Of a DNA stretch of 64,000 nucleotides, positions 48,101-56,135 are shown one piece after another (position 1 is the stretch's first letter; each line of letters begins with the position of its first letter). The notes beneath the pieces were generated by a model. The model searched no databases and was not told the origin of the DNA. It was given only the letters and a program-made list of their open reading frames with translations. The stretch spans positions 1-64,000 of the forward strand of contig JAVCCM010000064.1 in the NCBI GenBank assembly GCA_030765455.1, in the 5' to 3' direction. The position numbers and the translations under genes were made by a program. This DNA comes from Candidatus Electryonea clarkiae. Its GTDB lineage: Bacteria > Electryoneota > Electryoneia > Electryoneales > Electryoneaceae.

Positions 48101-48468
48101 AAAATCCAGCCACCATCGCTTGATGCCATTATGTTTGGATCTTCCTGGCGCGAATGTCCATTCGCCAACAGCAAACCACCTTCATCCCATTCTTCACCAC
48201 CTTCCGGTGTTATTTTCTGACCATATATATCAATACCGCCAGTGCGACCGTCAGCCCATACAATGCAGAGATTTCCGTCAGCGTCTTTAGCGGTTTGCTT
48301 ATAGAGATATCCTTGACTATTCATTTGCCAGCCGATATGGTATCCCTGACGAACAGGCACGCCATTTTCCGGTTCCCATATACGAAAATCATCCTGGGCT
48401 GAACCGGCAGAAACTATCGCAATTACAGCTAATCCTGCGATAACGATATTTAAGAATTGATACCTCAT
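45181..48468 (-). CDS. WxDxR-repeat secreted protein with FlgD-like/T9SS tail (paralog 2)
   Basis: 1095 residues; ribosome binding site gggagg. Near-identical leader to paralog 1 (MRYQFLNIVIAGLAVIAIVS) and the same chain of WxDxR...DIYxQ repeats (VWADGRTGGIDIYGQ, VWQDARNGSADIYCQ, VWKDDRDDFAGDIYGQ, AWEDQRRGSPTKDIFGQ, AWQDSRDPRNLDIYAQ). The tail ends KAILIK. It is very similar to 35607-38879 along the whole length, including a 62-base identical DNA run at the 3' ends (45197-45258 and 35623-35684). Differences cluster in the first repeat, where VTDTNGNLCIVW becomes KDADGNLCIVW with a short insertion. Probably a duplicated unit moved with the flanking REP elements. Confidence 0.8.
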   Translation of the reverse strand: MRYQFLNIVIAGLAVIAIVSAGSAQDDFRIWEPENGVPVRQGYHIGWQMNSQGYLYKQTAKDADGNLCIVWADGRTGGIDIYGQKITPEGGEEWDEGGLLLANGHSRQEDPNIMASSDGGWILTWVDYRFDVDIEDVSDIWMQKFNSDGEPQWQYHEEPMSWGIPIARIQGKQIAVRTISDGDGGGIAVWQDARNGSADIYCQRVDSNGEAPEGWTDFAIYDTTYGIEQAGNLMVAGGEENQGTLEGGYTADTDGAGGIIVGWKDRRDRNNQNLYAQLVSFDGDLMWDPVHPDSAHGTRGIPICLEDREQDQLQLCADGEGGAFFVWKDDRDDFAGDIYGQRVDADGNILWTEDGDTIVAADASQYKHRVVNTAPGEAIILWEDQREGGFYSDLRMQKLSGNEELELNWGEVGQELDGLILCDSELNQNNARIIHDGMGGAVICWQDERINEYPSQDIYANRINTDGEKLWDEENGIVVCNAELGQTGNSVQIMGDVAGIVWLDHRYGFSGLHYQRFDLVNGEALETNNGELIVQGLDYNAYRPHLMYDGTNIYLGYNDYRLGRWGKYCYLNKLNFDSGENLWREDGITVTPGYPFDDDTVRVSMDSVVYAMNDDGDIFSAWHDNRNRYYYVIAAQKLDSEGNVLWGNRGSVVAPPEGEYGERDQLRPKILPADDGGLFLSFLKWTREDFYLNVLIQRLDSNGDPQWTDNEHNAIEVTDISHDHFLEGMKYFDDGSILVVFNRTVSPINYDIFAQRISEDGELLWDEPLAICTFDSTVQYRAKLENVHDGILIAWEDQRRGSPTKDIFGQIINPDGTVRWAENGLQLIAQDNQQHHISLGVRNDNAWSFWLAWQDSRDPRNLDIYAQRFDLDGNGIFDPASGIRVGVQDDDIDQNHPRVFVGNEQDAYIVGEQGEGDFSVDLLYTHLDSDGELISEAYSGNGLVLCNAYHQQVNPVIISDREGGFIATWEDWRSTGDEFISNIYAQRVNDGLVGIKSRQQISPSKWTLNPAYPNPFNPTARISFEVPVKSSVQLIVYDILGREVAELVNKQLESGKHEVVWNGCDAADNPVSSGTYFYRLEADGVEIVRKAILIK

Positions 48469-48506
48469 CTTTACCTCCCGTAACTGCTATATCAATTTCA
48501 ACAACG

Positions 48507-48574
48507 GTAGTTGCGGGTCTCCGAACCGGGCACACACGATGCGCAAATTGCCCGGTTCGGAGATCCGCGCCTAC
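48507..48574. repeat. REP-type palindrome, copy 3
   Basis: Arms gtagttgcgggtctccgaac (from 48507) and gttcggagatccgcgcctac (to 48574), a more diverged version of copies 1 and 2. It sits upstream of paralog 2 and ends 4 bases before the stop of 48579-51329. Confidence 0.8.
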
Positions 48575-48578
48575 CTGA

Positions 48579-51329
48579 TTACCTCAATAATACAACCTTT
48601 CTGACCTCATTCATTTTTCCTGGTACTTCAGCATGAATAAAGTAGATTCCGCTGGATAATTCTGAAGCATTAAAAGTGAACTTCCTGTATCCGGGTGAAT
48701 AGTGCCCGTTAGCGAGTTCTGCTACCTGTTTTCCAAGGAGACTATATATTCGGACATTCAGGTCTGATTTAGACGGAAGTGCGATTATTGCTGACAGTAA
48801 AGGATTAAAGGGATTCGGATAAACCGCTTCGAGCGCCCATTTTGTCGGGATGCCGGACCAGGGACGTTCTGTGACCGAGGTGATATCCCAGGTCACTTCG
48901 ATCTCGGCAGGATCGGTTTCGCCTTCATCATAGACAGCCGAGACGCCGTACTCGAAGGTATAAGTATCATAGTTGCCCGGATCGGGATCAGCGATAATAT
49001 CTGACCAGGTGTTCTGCTGTGTATTTCCGATATGTTCGTCGTCCCGGTAGATTTTGAAACGGAGCCATTCGTCTAGATGGTCATGTGCCCAAGACAGTGT
49101 GACTTCAAGTTGAAGCGGATCGCCCTGGATCACTTCCTGATCTGCTGTTAATTCTGCCGGTGGGTCAATGGCGATACGTGAAACGTCCTCCTGTATATTC
49201 GGAATAATTCGCAGTCCCTGGCGTGAAAGACCGATAACACCTGTAAAAGTACCCCAATCATCAGCGGAAAATTCCGCTAAATCTATTCCGGTGGTCTCTA
49301 AAATACGTACTTCACATTGACCGGAACCGTCATTCACTATCAGGGAGTAAGTCCCATCATCGGGAGGATCACGGTTAATCTGACCGCTTATTTGCGCCCA
49401 GGTGCCTTCACGCACACTATTAAGGTTCATATCTCCGGTTGATTCAACCAGAGGTTCCGGGAGTTCATTATCATGGTCTATCACTTCGAGCTCGAATTGA
49501 ATGATCTGGGTCATATCATCCTCCTCAGCCACAAAACCAATGACAGATACTTCATCACCGCGAAGGATGTCATCCTCATCCCAGGAAGCATCGTCATAAA
49601 CCAGTATCCCCCAACCGGAGTCATCCTGGATATAGATACTCGTATGCTCGGTATCGGTTACGTTTGTTCCCTGTGTAACTATACCTGAAGTGCTCACCCA
49701 GATTTGCCCCGCTTCGGTCTGTATTTGTTGTATAGTCATTCCAAATATTGGCGTCAGCTCAAAATCTTGTTCATTTTCGCGATCCCAGTGGATCAGGACC
49801 TCTTCGGTATCAGAAGGAGCATAACCGTCCAAAATTACGCTGACCAGGTATTGGACGTTATCGTGCAGCGCAGGTGCATTGTATTCCCCAAGGTCGTCCG
49901 TCATAACTTCGCGGTAGGTTTCCCCGGTCTCAGGATTGGTGACTGTAACTGTGGCGCCGGAGATTCTTTCCTCAGTCAATTCATCAGTAATAATACCTGT
50001 AAGATCGCCGGAAAGGATGTCGATAGCAAAATTGACTTCATTATCACCATCTTCCACTGCATATTCTTCATCTTCATAATCGAAATAACCTTCGGCTTCT
50101 ATGAGCAAAGTGTCCGTTCCCGCCTCTAGATCAATCAAGGAATAGATACCATCCTCATCTGTTGTATCAGCATGCTCACCCCAGGTTATAATAGCGCCTT
50201 CAATCACATCATCAGTTTCTGAATCAGTGATAACGCCCGTCATCGTTGCCAGCGGAGGGATCTCAAAATCGAAAAAGTTTTCTCCCACCTCTATATCAAT
50301 TTCTTCACGCAATAAATAATAATGGTCCTTGCTTATGCTTATTCCTCTATCCTCGCCGGAGACCGCATCGAGTAAATAATCGCCATTAATGTCAGTTGTA
50401 TCTCTACCAGCCGTAGCCCTGACTATTGCACCCTCTACAGCATCTCCAGTTTCAGCATCAGTAACTGTACCTTCAACAGTTGCATCAGGTTCGACGCCGC
50501 CTTCCGCCGCCCAGATCAGTGAATTGTGAAGAAGCAAATCCAAATCTCCGGTAAACATTGACATGGCGCCAAGATATTCATTAATAGCAACAATGTTGGG
50601 AAGTACAGCGATTAATGGAGTTTCATCTTCGGTATAGACAACAACTTCCGCATCGTCATGCATGTCAGGATCCTGAACATAATAATATGCCTCAGCTTCC
50701 TCGTAATCTTCCATAATCGGATGAGCATCATCGTATTCACCGATGTCTGTGTTATCGCCTACAAATTGATCACTCGTTGTCATCGGAATGTAGCCGTCGT
50801 CAAGCAGTCTTCCCGTTACCATATATCCGTCTATATCGGCTAATCCAGCTTGCGAAATCACAAGAGCGCCCCCCTGATCAATGTAATCAGCAAGATTGTC
50901 ACCCCACGCTTCCGGGTCATCATACATAAGACTTGAAAATGTCCAGACCACATCGTAATCAAGCAGGTCATCAACTGAAGGAGTGTTGTCATCAATATTC
51001 AGGGAATCGAGGTTGTCAATATCTTCGAAATCTTCAAGGAAAGTATAGATTGTATTAATGTTTGCATCGGAGTATGCTATGAGGACGTCAATGGGGATAT
51101 CAAGCTCACTCCGATACCCACGATGGGATTTATTTCTCCTGACACTCTGCAATTTTCGTGAGGAGGATTTTTCTTCCGTAATCCCTGTTTCCGTTACATT
51201 ATCAATCGCTTGTGGGGAGAAGAGGCTCCTTGTTCCTTTATCCTTTGCGAAAGTAAATGCTGCTGAAAAAACCAGGCAGATAATGAAACATCCTGCCAGC
51301 ATTGTTGAAAGTTTTGTTCCTGTTTTCAC
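48579..51329 (-). CDS. Head-swapped family member: GATase-like N-domain on the CarboxypepD/OB/FN3 stalk, T9SS
   Basis: 916 residues starting at a GTG (51329) with agaggtg 5 bases upstream. After the leader (to about 28) and a basic stretch comes a non-propeller head at about 75-270: DIPIDVLIAYSDANINTIYT, LDYDVVWTFSSLMYDD, DYIDQGGALVISQAGLADID, ALPNIVAINEYLG and LLHNSLIWAAEGG. This order resembles ThuA/class-I-amidotransferase-like folds, without a visible catalytic Cys. The remainder matches the propeller family: three carboxypeptidase-regulatory-like domains (about 280-520), OB-like pair (about 525-715), WAHDHLDEWLRFKIYRD FN3-like module and a sorting domain ending KVVLLR. It lies 11 bases after the stop of 51341-53557, so the two are probably co-translated. 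Confidence 0.82.
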   Translation of the reverse strand: MKTGTKLSTMLAGCFIICLVFSAAFTFAKDKGTRSLFSPQAIDNVTETGITEEKSSSRKLQSVRRNKSHRGYRSELDIPIDVLIAYSDANINTIYTFLEDFEDIDNLDSLNIDDNTPSVDDLLDYDVVWTFSSLMYDDPEAWGDNLADYIDQGGALVISQAGLADIDGYMVTGRLLDDGYIPMTTSDQFVGDNTDIGEYDDAHPIMEDYEEAEAYYYVQDPDMHDDAEVVVYTEDETPLIAVLPNIVAINEYLGAMSMFTGDLDLLLHNSLIWAAEGGVEPDATVEGTVTDAETGDAVEGAIVRATAGRDTTDINGDYLLDAVSGEDRGISISKDHYYLLREEIDIEVGENFFDFEIPPLATMTGVITDSETDDVIEGAIITWGEHADTTDEDGIYSLIDLEAGTDTLLIEAEGYFDYEDEEYAVEDGDNEVNFAIDILSGDLTGIITDELTEERISGATVTVTNPETGETYREVMTDDLGEYNAPALHDNVQYLVSVILDGYAPSDTEEVLIHWDRENEQDFELTPIFGMTIQQIQTEAGQIWVSTSGIVTQGTNVTDTEHTSIYIQDDSGWGILVYDDASWDEDDILRGDEVSVIGFVAEEDDMTQIIQFELEVIDHDNELPEPLVESTGDMNLNSVREGTWAQISGQINRDPPDDGTYSLIVNDGSGQCEVRILETTGIDLAEFSADDWGTFTGVIGLSRQGLRIIPNIQEDVSRIAIDPPAELTADQEVIQGDPLQLEVTLSWAHDHLDEWLRFKIYRDDEHIGNTQQNTWSDIIADPDPGNYDTYTFEYGVSAVYDEGETDPAEIEVTWDITSVTERPWSGIPTKWALEAVYPNPFNPLLSAIIALPSKSDLNVRIYSLLGKQVAELANGHYSPGYRKFTFNASELSSGIYFIHAEVPGKMNEVRKVVLLR

Positions 51330-51340
51330 TTGTCACCTCT

Positions 51341-53557
51341 TTATTTTATCAAAACAATCTTTCTTGTCTCGTCCATTTTTCCCGGTACTGATGCGTGGAT
51401 GAAATAAATTCCGCTGGGTAACTCTGAAGCATTGAAAAGGAATTGTTTGTACCCGGCTGTTAGTTTATTGTCTGAGATGATAGCTACTTCTCTGCCGACA
51501 ATGTTGAATAAACCTATTCTAAGATCAGACTGTTCAGGCAACCCGATTTCGATGTTCAGGTCCGGATTGAAAGGATTAGGATATATTGAAACTATTGAAT
51601 ATTCAATAGGTATTTCTGTTACAAGATTTTCAGGAATTTCCGTGCCTGGTTCGATAGCAAATGTAAAACCGTTTTCACATTCTATTACATCTTCACCCGA
51701 TACTGCTATTACACGCCAGGATATCTCCAGGTAATCGTTCCAATGCTCCAGCATGATACTATCAGGAATATTAATAGTCAGTGATTCTTCTTCCAATCTG
51801 CTGTAACTCAGGAATCTGATTCTGTCGTTGGGTAGGGTTACTGTAATCCGAAGATTATATCTGAAATCTTCACCTTGCTCAGGATCTATCCATTCTTCCC
51901 ATCTGAAATCAACTGGTGAGGCATCCATTACGTTCAGTGTATCGGAATTCGGGGGATGAAGTAGCGAAAAGGGATTGGGCGGGATTTCCGAGGTATTGAT
52001 TAAACATCTAATTGCCCAGTTACCGGTATCATCATTGGAAAAATATGTATTGTTATCCTCCCTGATAAATCGGAACGTAACTGCATCCATCTCGGGATTC
52101 CTCCCGGCAACAGGCAGATCGGTGTCACAATAGGATTGATCACCGAAGTTGAAATAACCAATCCAAAACATATCTCTGTTGATAACGAAAGGACTACCAT
52201 TCTCATCGGCAATAGCTAAGCTATTCCAGCCTGCGTGGCAATTTAAGGAATCATCCCACAAAATTTCCCTGTCACTGTTGGTTACCATCAGGTTTATATT
52301 ATTAGCACCATCAGCCAGGTATAAATAAATCGAATCCAGTTGCGCTGGATAGTCAACAGGTTTGAAACCCATACCGCAACCTACAGAATCGCTTAAATGA
52401 ACAATAGTTTCAAATTCCCCATCATCGTAATAATATTTTCCGTCTGGTCTGAGGATTCCCTGGATCAAAGAGAATTGATTATTACCCGGGTTTTGATCGT
52501 CCTCCAATCCTTCGCCTGTCAGAGTCGCGTGAGCGTAATAATAACCTGTTTCCTGTGGTATCCAGGTATGTGGCGCTTCAACCCCTGCCGTATCACCAGC
52601 ATCCATTGCACCCAGATCTTCAGTTTCATTGAAAATAACGTTTTCGTCTTCATCGACAACAGTAAATTGTACTTCCGCGTCAGGTGATTCGATAGTTCCC
52701 GTATTTATTATAATTGCCGTAAACTGAATTTCCGTCCCAGATTGGAAGAAAAAACAGTTTTCATTGTTAAAAATTGATTGCACTTGGAGATCGAAATAAT
52801 GTGCAAGATTACCTTCTGCAACAATATAATAGTTATATGTCATGTTTGACCAATCATCCTCGTCACCGTCACGAACTGTTGACCATTTACTCCTGCGAAC
52901 CGGACGACTCAGAGTATGGCCTGCGAGGTTCCACCAGCCATTATTCGCATTAAGCTCCCCGGCTGGAGCAGGACCATACATAATCCAGAAATCTTCGCCT
53001 TGTACAAATTCAATGTAATCAATGTCGAGGTCATCAAAATTTACCTCTTGCCAATTTTCATCCATGTCATCTGGCCTATCACCTGCCCATTCAGGCAAAA
53101 GATCATTAAATACAGGATTCCCTCCATTCAAAGCCTCGCCTGGGTTGCCATCATTATCCGAGTAGATATAAACCTCAGCACTGTCAGTGTTGTTGTCGTA
53201 TTCATTCCAAGCACAGAAGCGTACTCCCTGCAGAATAAAATCTGCAATCGGTGTAAACCTCACAGCTGACCAATGATCAGTCGGTCCAAGTTGCCAACTC
53301 CGTGTAATTTCGTATTCGTTAGGCTGGAAATAATAGATTGAGTCTTCCCATTCTGTATCAAGTTCACCGCCGGTAAGAGTTCTCACGTCATGCAGTAACA
53401 GATCTGTTCCGTTACTATTCTCCGGAAAATTAATACTATCATTGATATTCTCGGAAAAAGCTGCAATTGAAAAAATCGGTTGATCTGCAAAAAGTGAGAC
53501 AGGTATAAATGTAAACATTACGACAGCAAACGGTACTATCAGTCTTTGTTTTTTCAT
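51341..53557 (-). CDS. Secreted CARDB-containing protein with T9SS sorting domain
   Basis: 738 residues from the ATG at 53557 (gaggg, short 4-base spacing). The longer frame begins at a TTG (53581) without support. Leader MKKQRLIVPFAVVMFTFIPV, cleavage near LFAD. A jelly-roll-like region follows (WSAVRFTPIADFILQGVRFC, SAEVYIYSDNDGNPGEALNG), then a CARDB-like adhesion module at about 260-370 (FDLQVQSIFNN...AIIINTGTIESPDAEVQF). A second jelly-roll-like part (LSDSVGCGMGFKPVDYPAQL), an FN3-like stretch and the sorting domain (YPNPFNPDLN...KIVLIK) complete it. I see no enzymatic motif. First gene of a likely two-gene unit with 48579-51329. Confidence 0.75.
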   Translation of the reverse strand: MKKQRLIVPFAVVMFTFIPVSLFADQPIFSIAAFSENINDSINFPENSNGTDLLLHDVRTLTGGELDTEWEDSIYYFQPNEYEITRSWQLGPTDHWSAVRFTPIADFILQGVRFCAWNEYDNNTDSAEVYIYSDNDGNPGEALNGGNPVFNDLLPEWAGDRPDDMDENWQEVNFDDLDIDYIEFVQGEDFWIMYGPAPAGELNANNGWWNLAGHTLSRPVRRSKWSTVRDGDEDDWSNMTYNYYIVAEGNLAHYFDLQVQSIFNNENCFFFQSGTEIQFTAIIINTGTIESPDAEVQFTVVDEDENVIFNETEDLGAMDAGDTAGVEAPHTWIPQETGYYYAHATLTGEGLEDDQNPGNNQFSLIQGILRPDGKYYYDDGEFETIVHLSDSVGCGMGFKPVDYPAQLDSIYLYLADGANNINLMVTNSDREILWDDSLNCHAGWNSLAIADENGSPFVINRDMFWIGYFNFGDQSYCDTDLPVAGRNPEMDAVTFRFIREDNNTYFSNDDTGNWAIRCLINTSEIPPNPFSLLHPPNSDTLNVMDASPVDFRWEEWIDPEQGEDFRYNLRITVTLPNDRIRFLSYSRLEEESLTINIPDSIMLEHWNDYLEISWRVIAVSGEDVIECENGFTFAIEPGTEIPENLVTEIPIEYSIVSIYPNPFNPDLNIEIGLPEQSDLRIGLFNIVGREVAIISDNKLTAGYKQFLFNASELPSGIYFIHASVPGKMDETRKIVLIK

Positions 53558-53734
53558 TATTCCCTCACTTGAATCCTTCAAGCTGGTTAATGATTTGAAC
53601 GTGACTTGCTGGTTTTCAAAATGTGTATAGATGATTTAAGAATGTCCATACTATTTTCGTATTCAAAATTTGTTTATAAGAATCAGATAATTTATTCTAT
53701 TACTAAATTTTCCCTCAAATATTTATCTATAAAA

Positions 53735-55930
53735 CTATTTCATCAGCACAACCTTCTTCATCTCATCAATCTTTCCCGGCACACTGGCGTGGATGAAGTA
53801 AATTCCGCTGGGTAGGACTGAACCGTTGAGCACAAAATCATGATATCCGGCGCTGTACTTGCCTGCTGCCAGTGATGCGATCTTCTGTCCCAGGATGTTG
53901 TAAGCGCTGATGTTGAGTTGCGCATCTCGTGGTAAACCTATTCTGATTGTCGTATTTGGATTGAAAGGATTGGGAAATACTTTGGCAATTTCCCAGATAT
54001 GAGGTAGTTGGTCATTTTCATATTTTCCAACAGCATTGTCAGTGAGGGCTTCGGAACAATCGACAATTGTCAGGAAATCACCCGTGAAATAACCGATATC
54101 GCCTTCTATAATAGCATGGCGTGCGTCTGAATAACGACCTGTGATAATCGGATTTTCGCTATCACGATAATCGACAATCGTCACACCTTCATTGTAAGAA
54201 CTGAAAATAAGATGATTATCACACGCTGTTATCTCTCTGGGGAAGCCAAACTCATCTGTAAATAAAATTTCTTCAGGATTTTCGGGATCGGAAATATCGA
54301 CTAGGCATAAACCTGATCTATGTTGATGTTGATTTACTTCAGAGATATAGGCGACACCATCGTGCACCAAAATATCGCCGAAATCGGCATAAAGATAGTT
54401 CCCGTACGGTGCCCAGCGATCGCTGACGAAAGTTGCCAGGGGCCAGTCGGCATCTTCATCGGCAAGATTGTAAATCATAAGTCCTTGAACGGAGCCAATC
54501 CAGTACAGGTAATCACCATCGACACAAACTGATCCATTTATATTCTCGATATCATCGTTCATACTGTTATAAATACTGCGGGGATTGCTGCGGTCTGTTA
54601 CGTCGAATATTTCCATCTCGCCATGAAGCCCAGATTCGATAATTAAATCGCCGATGTCCGGGTTTGAGTAGTAAGCTATATCATCTACAGCGCAACAGGT
54701 TCTGCAAGTGCTTACAGGATATGGATTTTCAAGATCGGAAATGTCCAATATGTATATAGGGAAGTCGGCATTGACAAATGCGGTATTGCCATCGATAATC
54801 GTTTCATATCCTTCTCCTCCACGACCTGTGTAGAAAGTACTTATTTCAACCGGATTCGCCGGATCGTTGACTTCGACGATTCTAAGCCCTTGATTATCGC
54901 CAATGAATAAATGATTGTTAGAATATGCGACATTGTTAATCCATTCAGGATACCAGAATAAGCAGACGGAATCAGGGGCGGTCAGGTCGCTTATGTCGTA
55001 TATACCAAGTCCTATATAAATATCAATGAGTATTGCGATGTCACTGCCGACTGCAAGCGTTCCAAAGTGGTTGTTTTGCATGGAAGCAAAACCTATCTCT
55101 CTCATGTTATTCACGTCTGCAATATTGTGTATGCTTATACCTTCATCTTCTTCGAACAGCAAAGTATCCCAGATAACATAGCTGCTTGACACACCGTATT
55201 CGCCTGCCAGGAAAGGTTCGGCTGGATTGGAAATATCATAAATTGTCAAGCTTCTGACATAAAGGCGGTCGCCGTCGATCTGCATCCTGTAGGGATTTCT
55301 GTAAGGAAAGGTTCCAGTTAAGATAAAATTCTCGAGATCGCTAATATCGTAAATGTCGACATTATCCTCATCATCATCGATTGCCAGGATATTGTTACCT
55401 ACGGCGAAATGTCCGGGCATTTGATTTTGCTCATGTATTTGTTCCGGATTTTCCAGGTCAGAAAGGTCAATTATGTGGATTGTCCCCCAATTCAGTGCTG
55501 TTCGAACGAAGAGCAGGTCGCCGTCAATTTCCACCTGGCTAAACTCAGAGTCGATCATAAAAGAACTTAGAAGTTCAGGTGAAGTCCTGTCCGTGATATC
55601 AAAAACGAAGATGCTGTCCGATTCGAAAGTAACTATTGCTATCGTTCCATTTTGAACGAAATGCTCAATATTCTCAAAGTGTCGAAAGCAGCCCATTGGA
55701 ACAAAATGGCGCGGGTCGGAGATATCGAAAATCCCCACTGTCGATGATCTCTCGTGACGAGAGGGAATAGTATAAGCATAATTATCGATAATCTCTGTTC
55801 TTACGATATAACCACTGTGCCCGTACATGGTAGAGATCGTCGAAATATTCAAGCTGTCCTGAGCTTTTGAGAGCTGTGAGAAGAGGAATATTATCAGGCA
55901 AATAGTTAGCAGGTTTAGCAGCTTTTTCAC
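53735..55930 (-). CDS. LVIVD-repeat beta-propeller secreted protein, T9SS (paralog A)
   Basis: 731 residues, starting at a GTG (55930) with ggagg 4 bases upstream; the open frame continues to 55981 but without a signal. Leader KKLLNLLTICLIIFLFSQLS, cleavage near SKAQ. The body is a series of about 40-residue LVIVD-type blades marked by [VI]xDISDxxNP or DITDRTSPE (GIFDISDPRHFVP, FVFDITDRTSPEL, HIIDLSDLENPEQ, YILDISDLENPYP, CLVDISDPENPEE, TIVDYRDSENPII). The family forms propellers on exported proteins; its ligands are unknown. The sorting domain is YPNPFNP-like (FPNPFNPNTT) and ends KVVLMK. Related to 56136-58682 but not closely. Confidence 0.82.
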   Translation of the reverse strand: MKKLLNLLTICLIIFLFSQLSKAQDSLNISTISTMYGHSGYIVRTEIIDNYAYTIPSRHERSSTVGIFDISDPRHFVPMGCFRHFENIEHFVQNGTIAIVTFESDSIFVFDITDRTSPELLSSFMIDSEFSQVEIDGDLLFVRTALNWGTIHIIDLSDLENPEQIHEQNQMPGHFAVGNNILAIDDDEDNVDIYDISDLENFILTGTFPYRNPYRMQIDGDRLYVRSLTIYDISNPAEPFLAGEYGVSSSYVIWDTLLFEEDEGISIHNIADVNNMREIGFASMQNNHFGTLAVGSDIAILIDIYIGLGIYDISDLTAPDSVCLFWYPEWINNVAYSNNHLFIGDNQGLRIVEVNDPANPVEISTFYTGRGGEGYETIIDGNTAFVNADFPIYILDISDLENPYPVSTCRTCCAVDDIAYYSNPDIGDLIIESGLHGEMEIFDVTDRSNPRSIYNSMNDDIENINGSVCVDGDYLYWIGSVQGLMIYNLADEDADWPLATFVSDRWAPYGNYLYADFGDILVHDGVAYISEVNQHQHRSGLCLVDISDPENPEEILFTDEFGFPREITACDNHLIFSSYNEGVTIVDYRDSENPIITGRYSDARHAIIEGDIGYFTGDFLTIVDCSEALTDNAVGKYENDQLPHIWEIAKVFPNPFNPNTTIRIGLPRDAQLNISAYNILGQKIASLAAGKYSAGYHDFVLNGSVLPSGIYFIHASVPGKIDEMKKVVLMK

Positions 55931-56135
55931 AATCCCTCCATGTAAACTGTTTTTAGGAATATAATGTCTTCCTGGGTGCAAACAATTACATCAAACAGCG
56001 TGAAAACAAAGATGTTATAATAAACTATGAAGTGTTAGGCTGAATAGCAAGCGACAATCCGTATTTACTGCAATATTTCACAGATTTTTAATTACTTCTC
56101 TAATTATTTACTTATGCGTTAAAAGACATTTTCCC

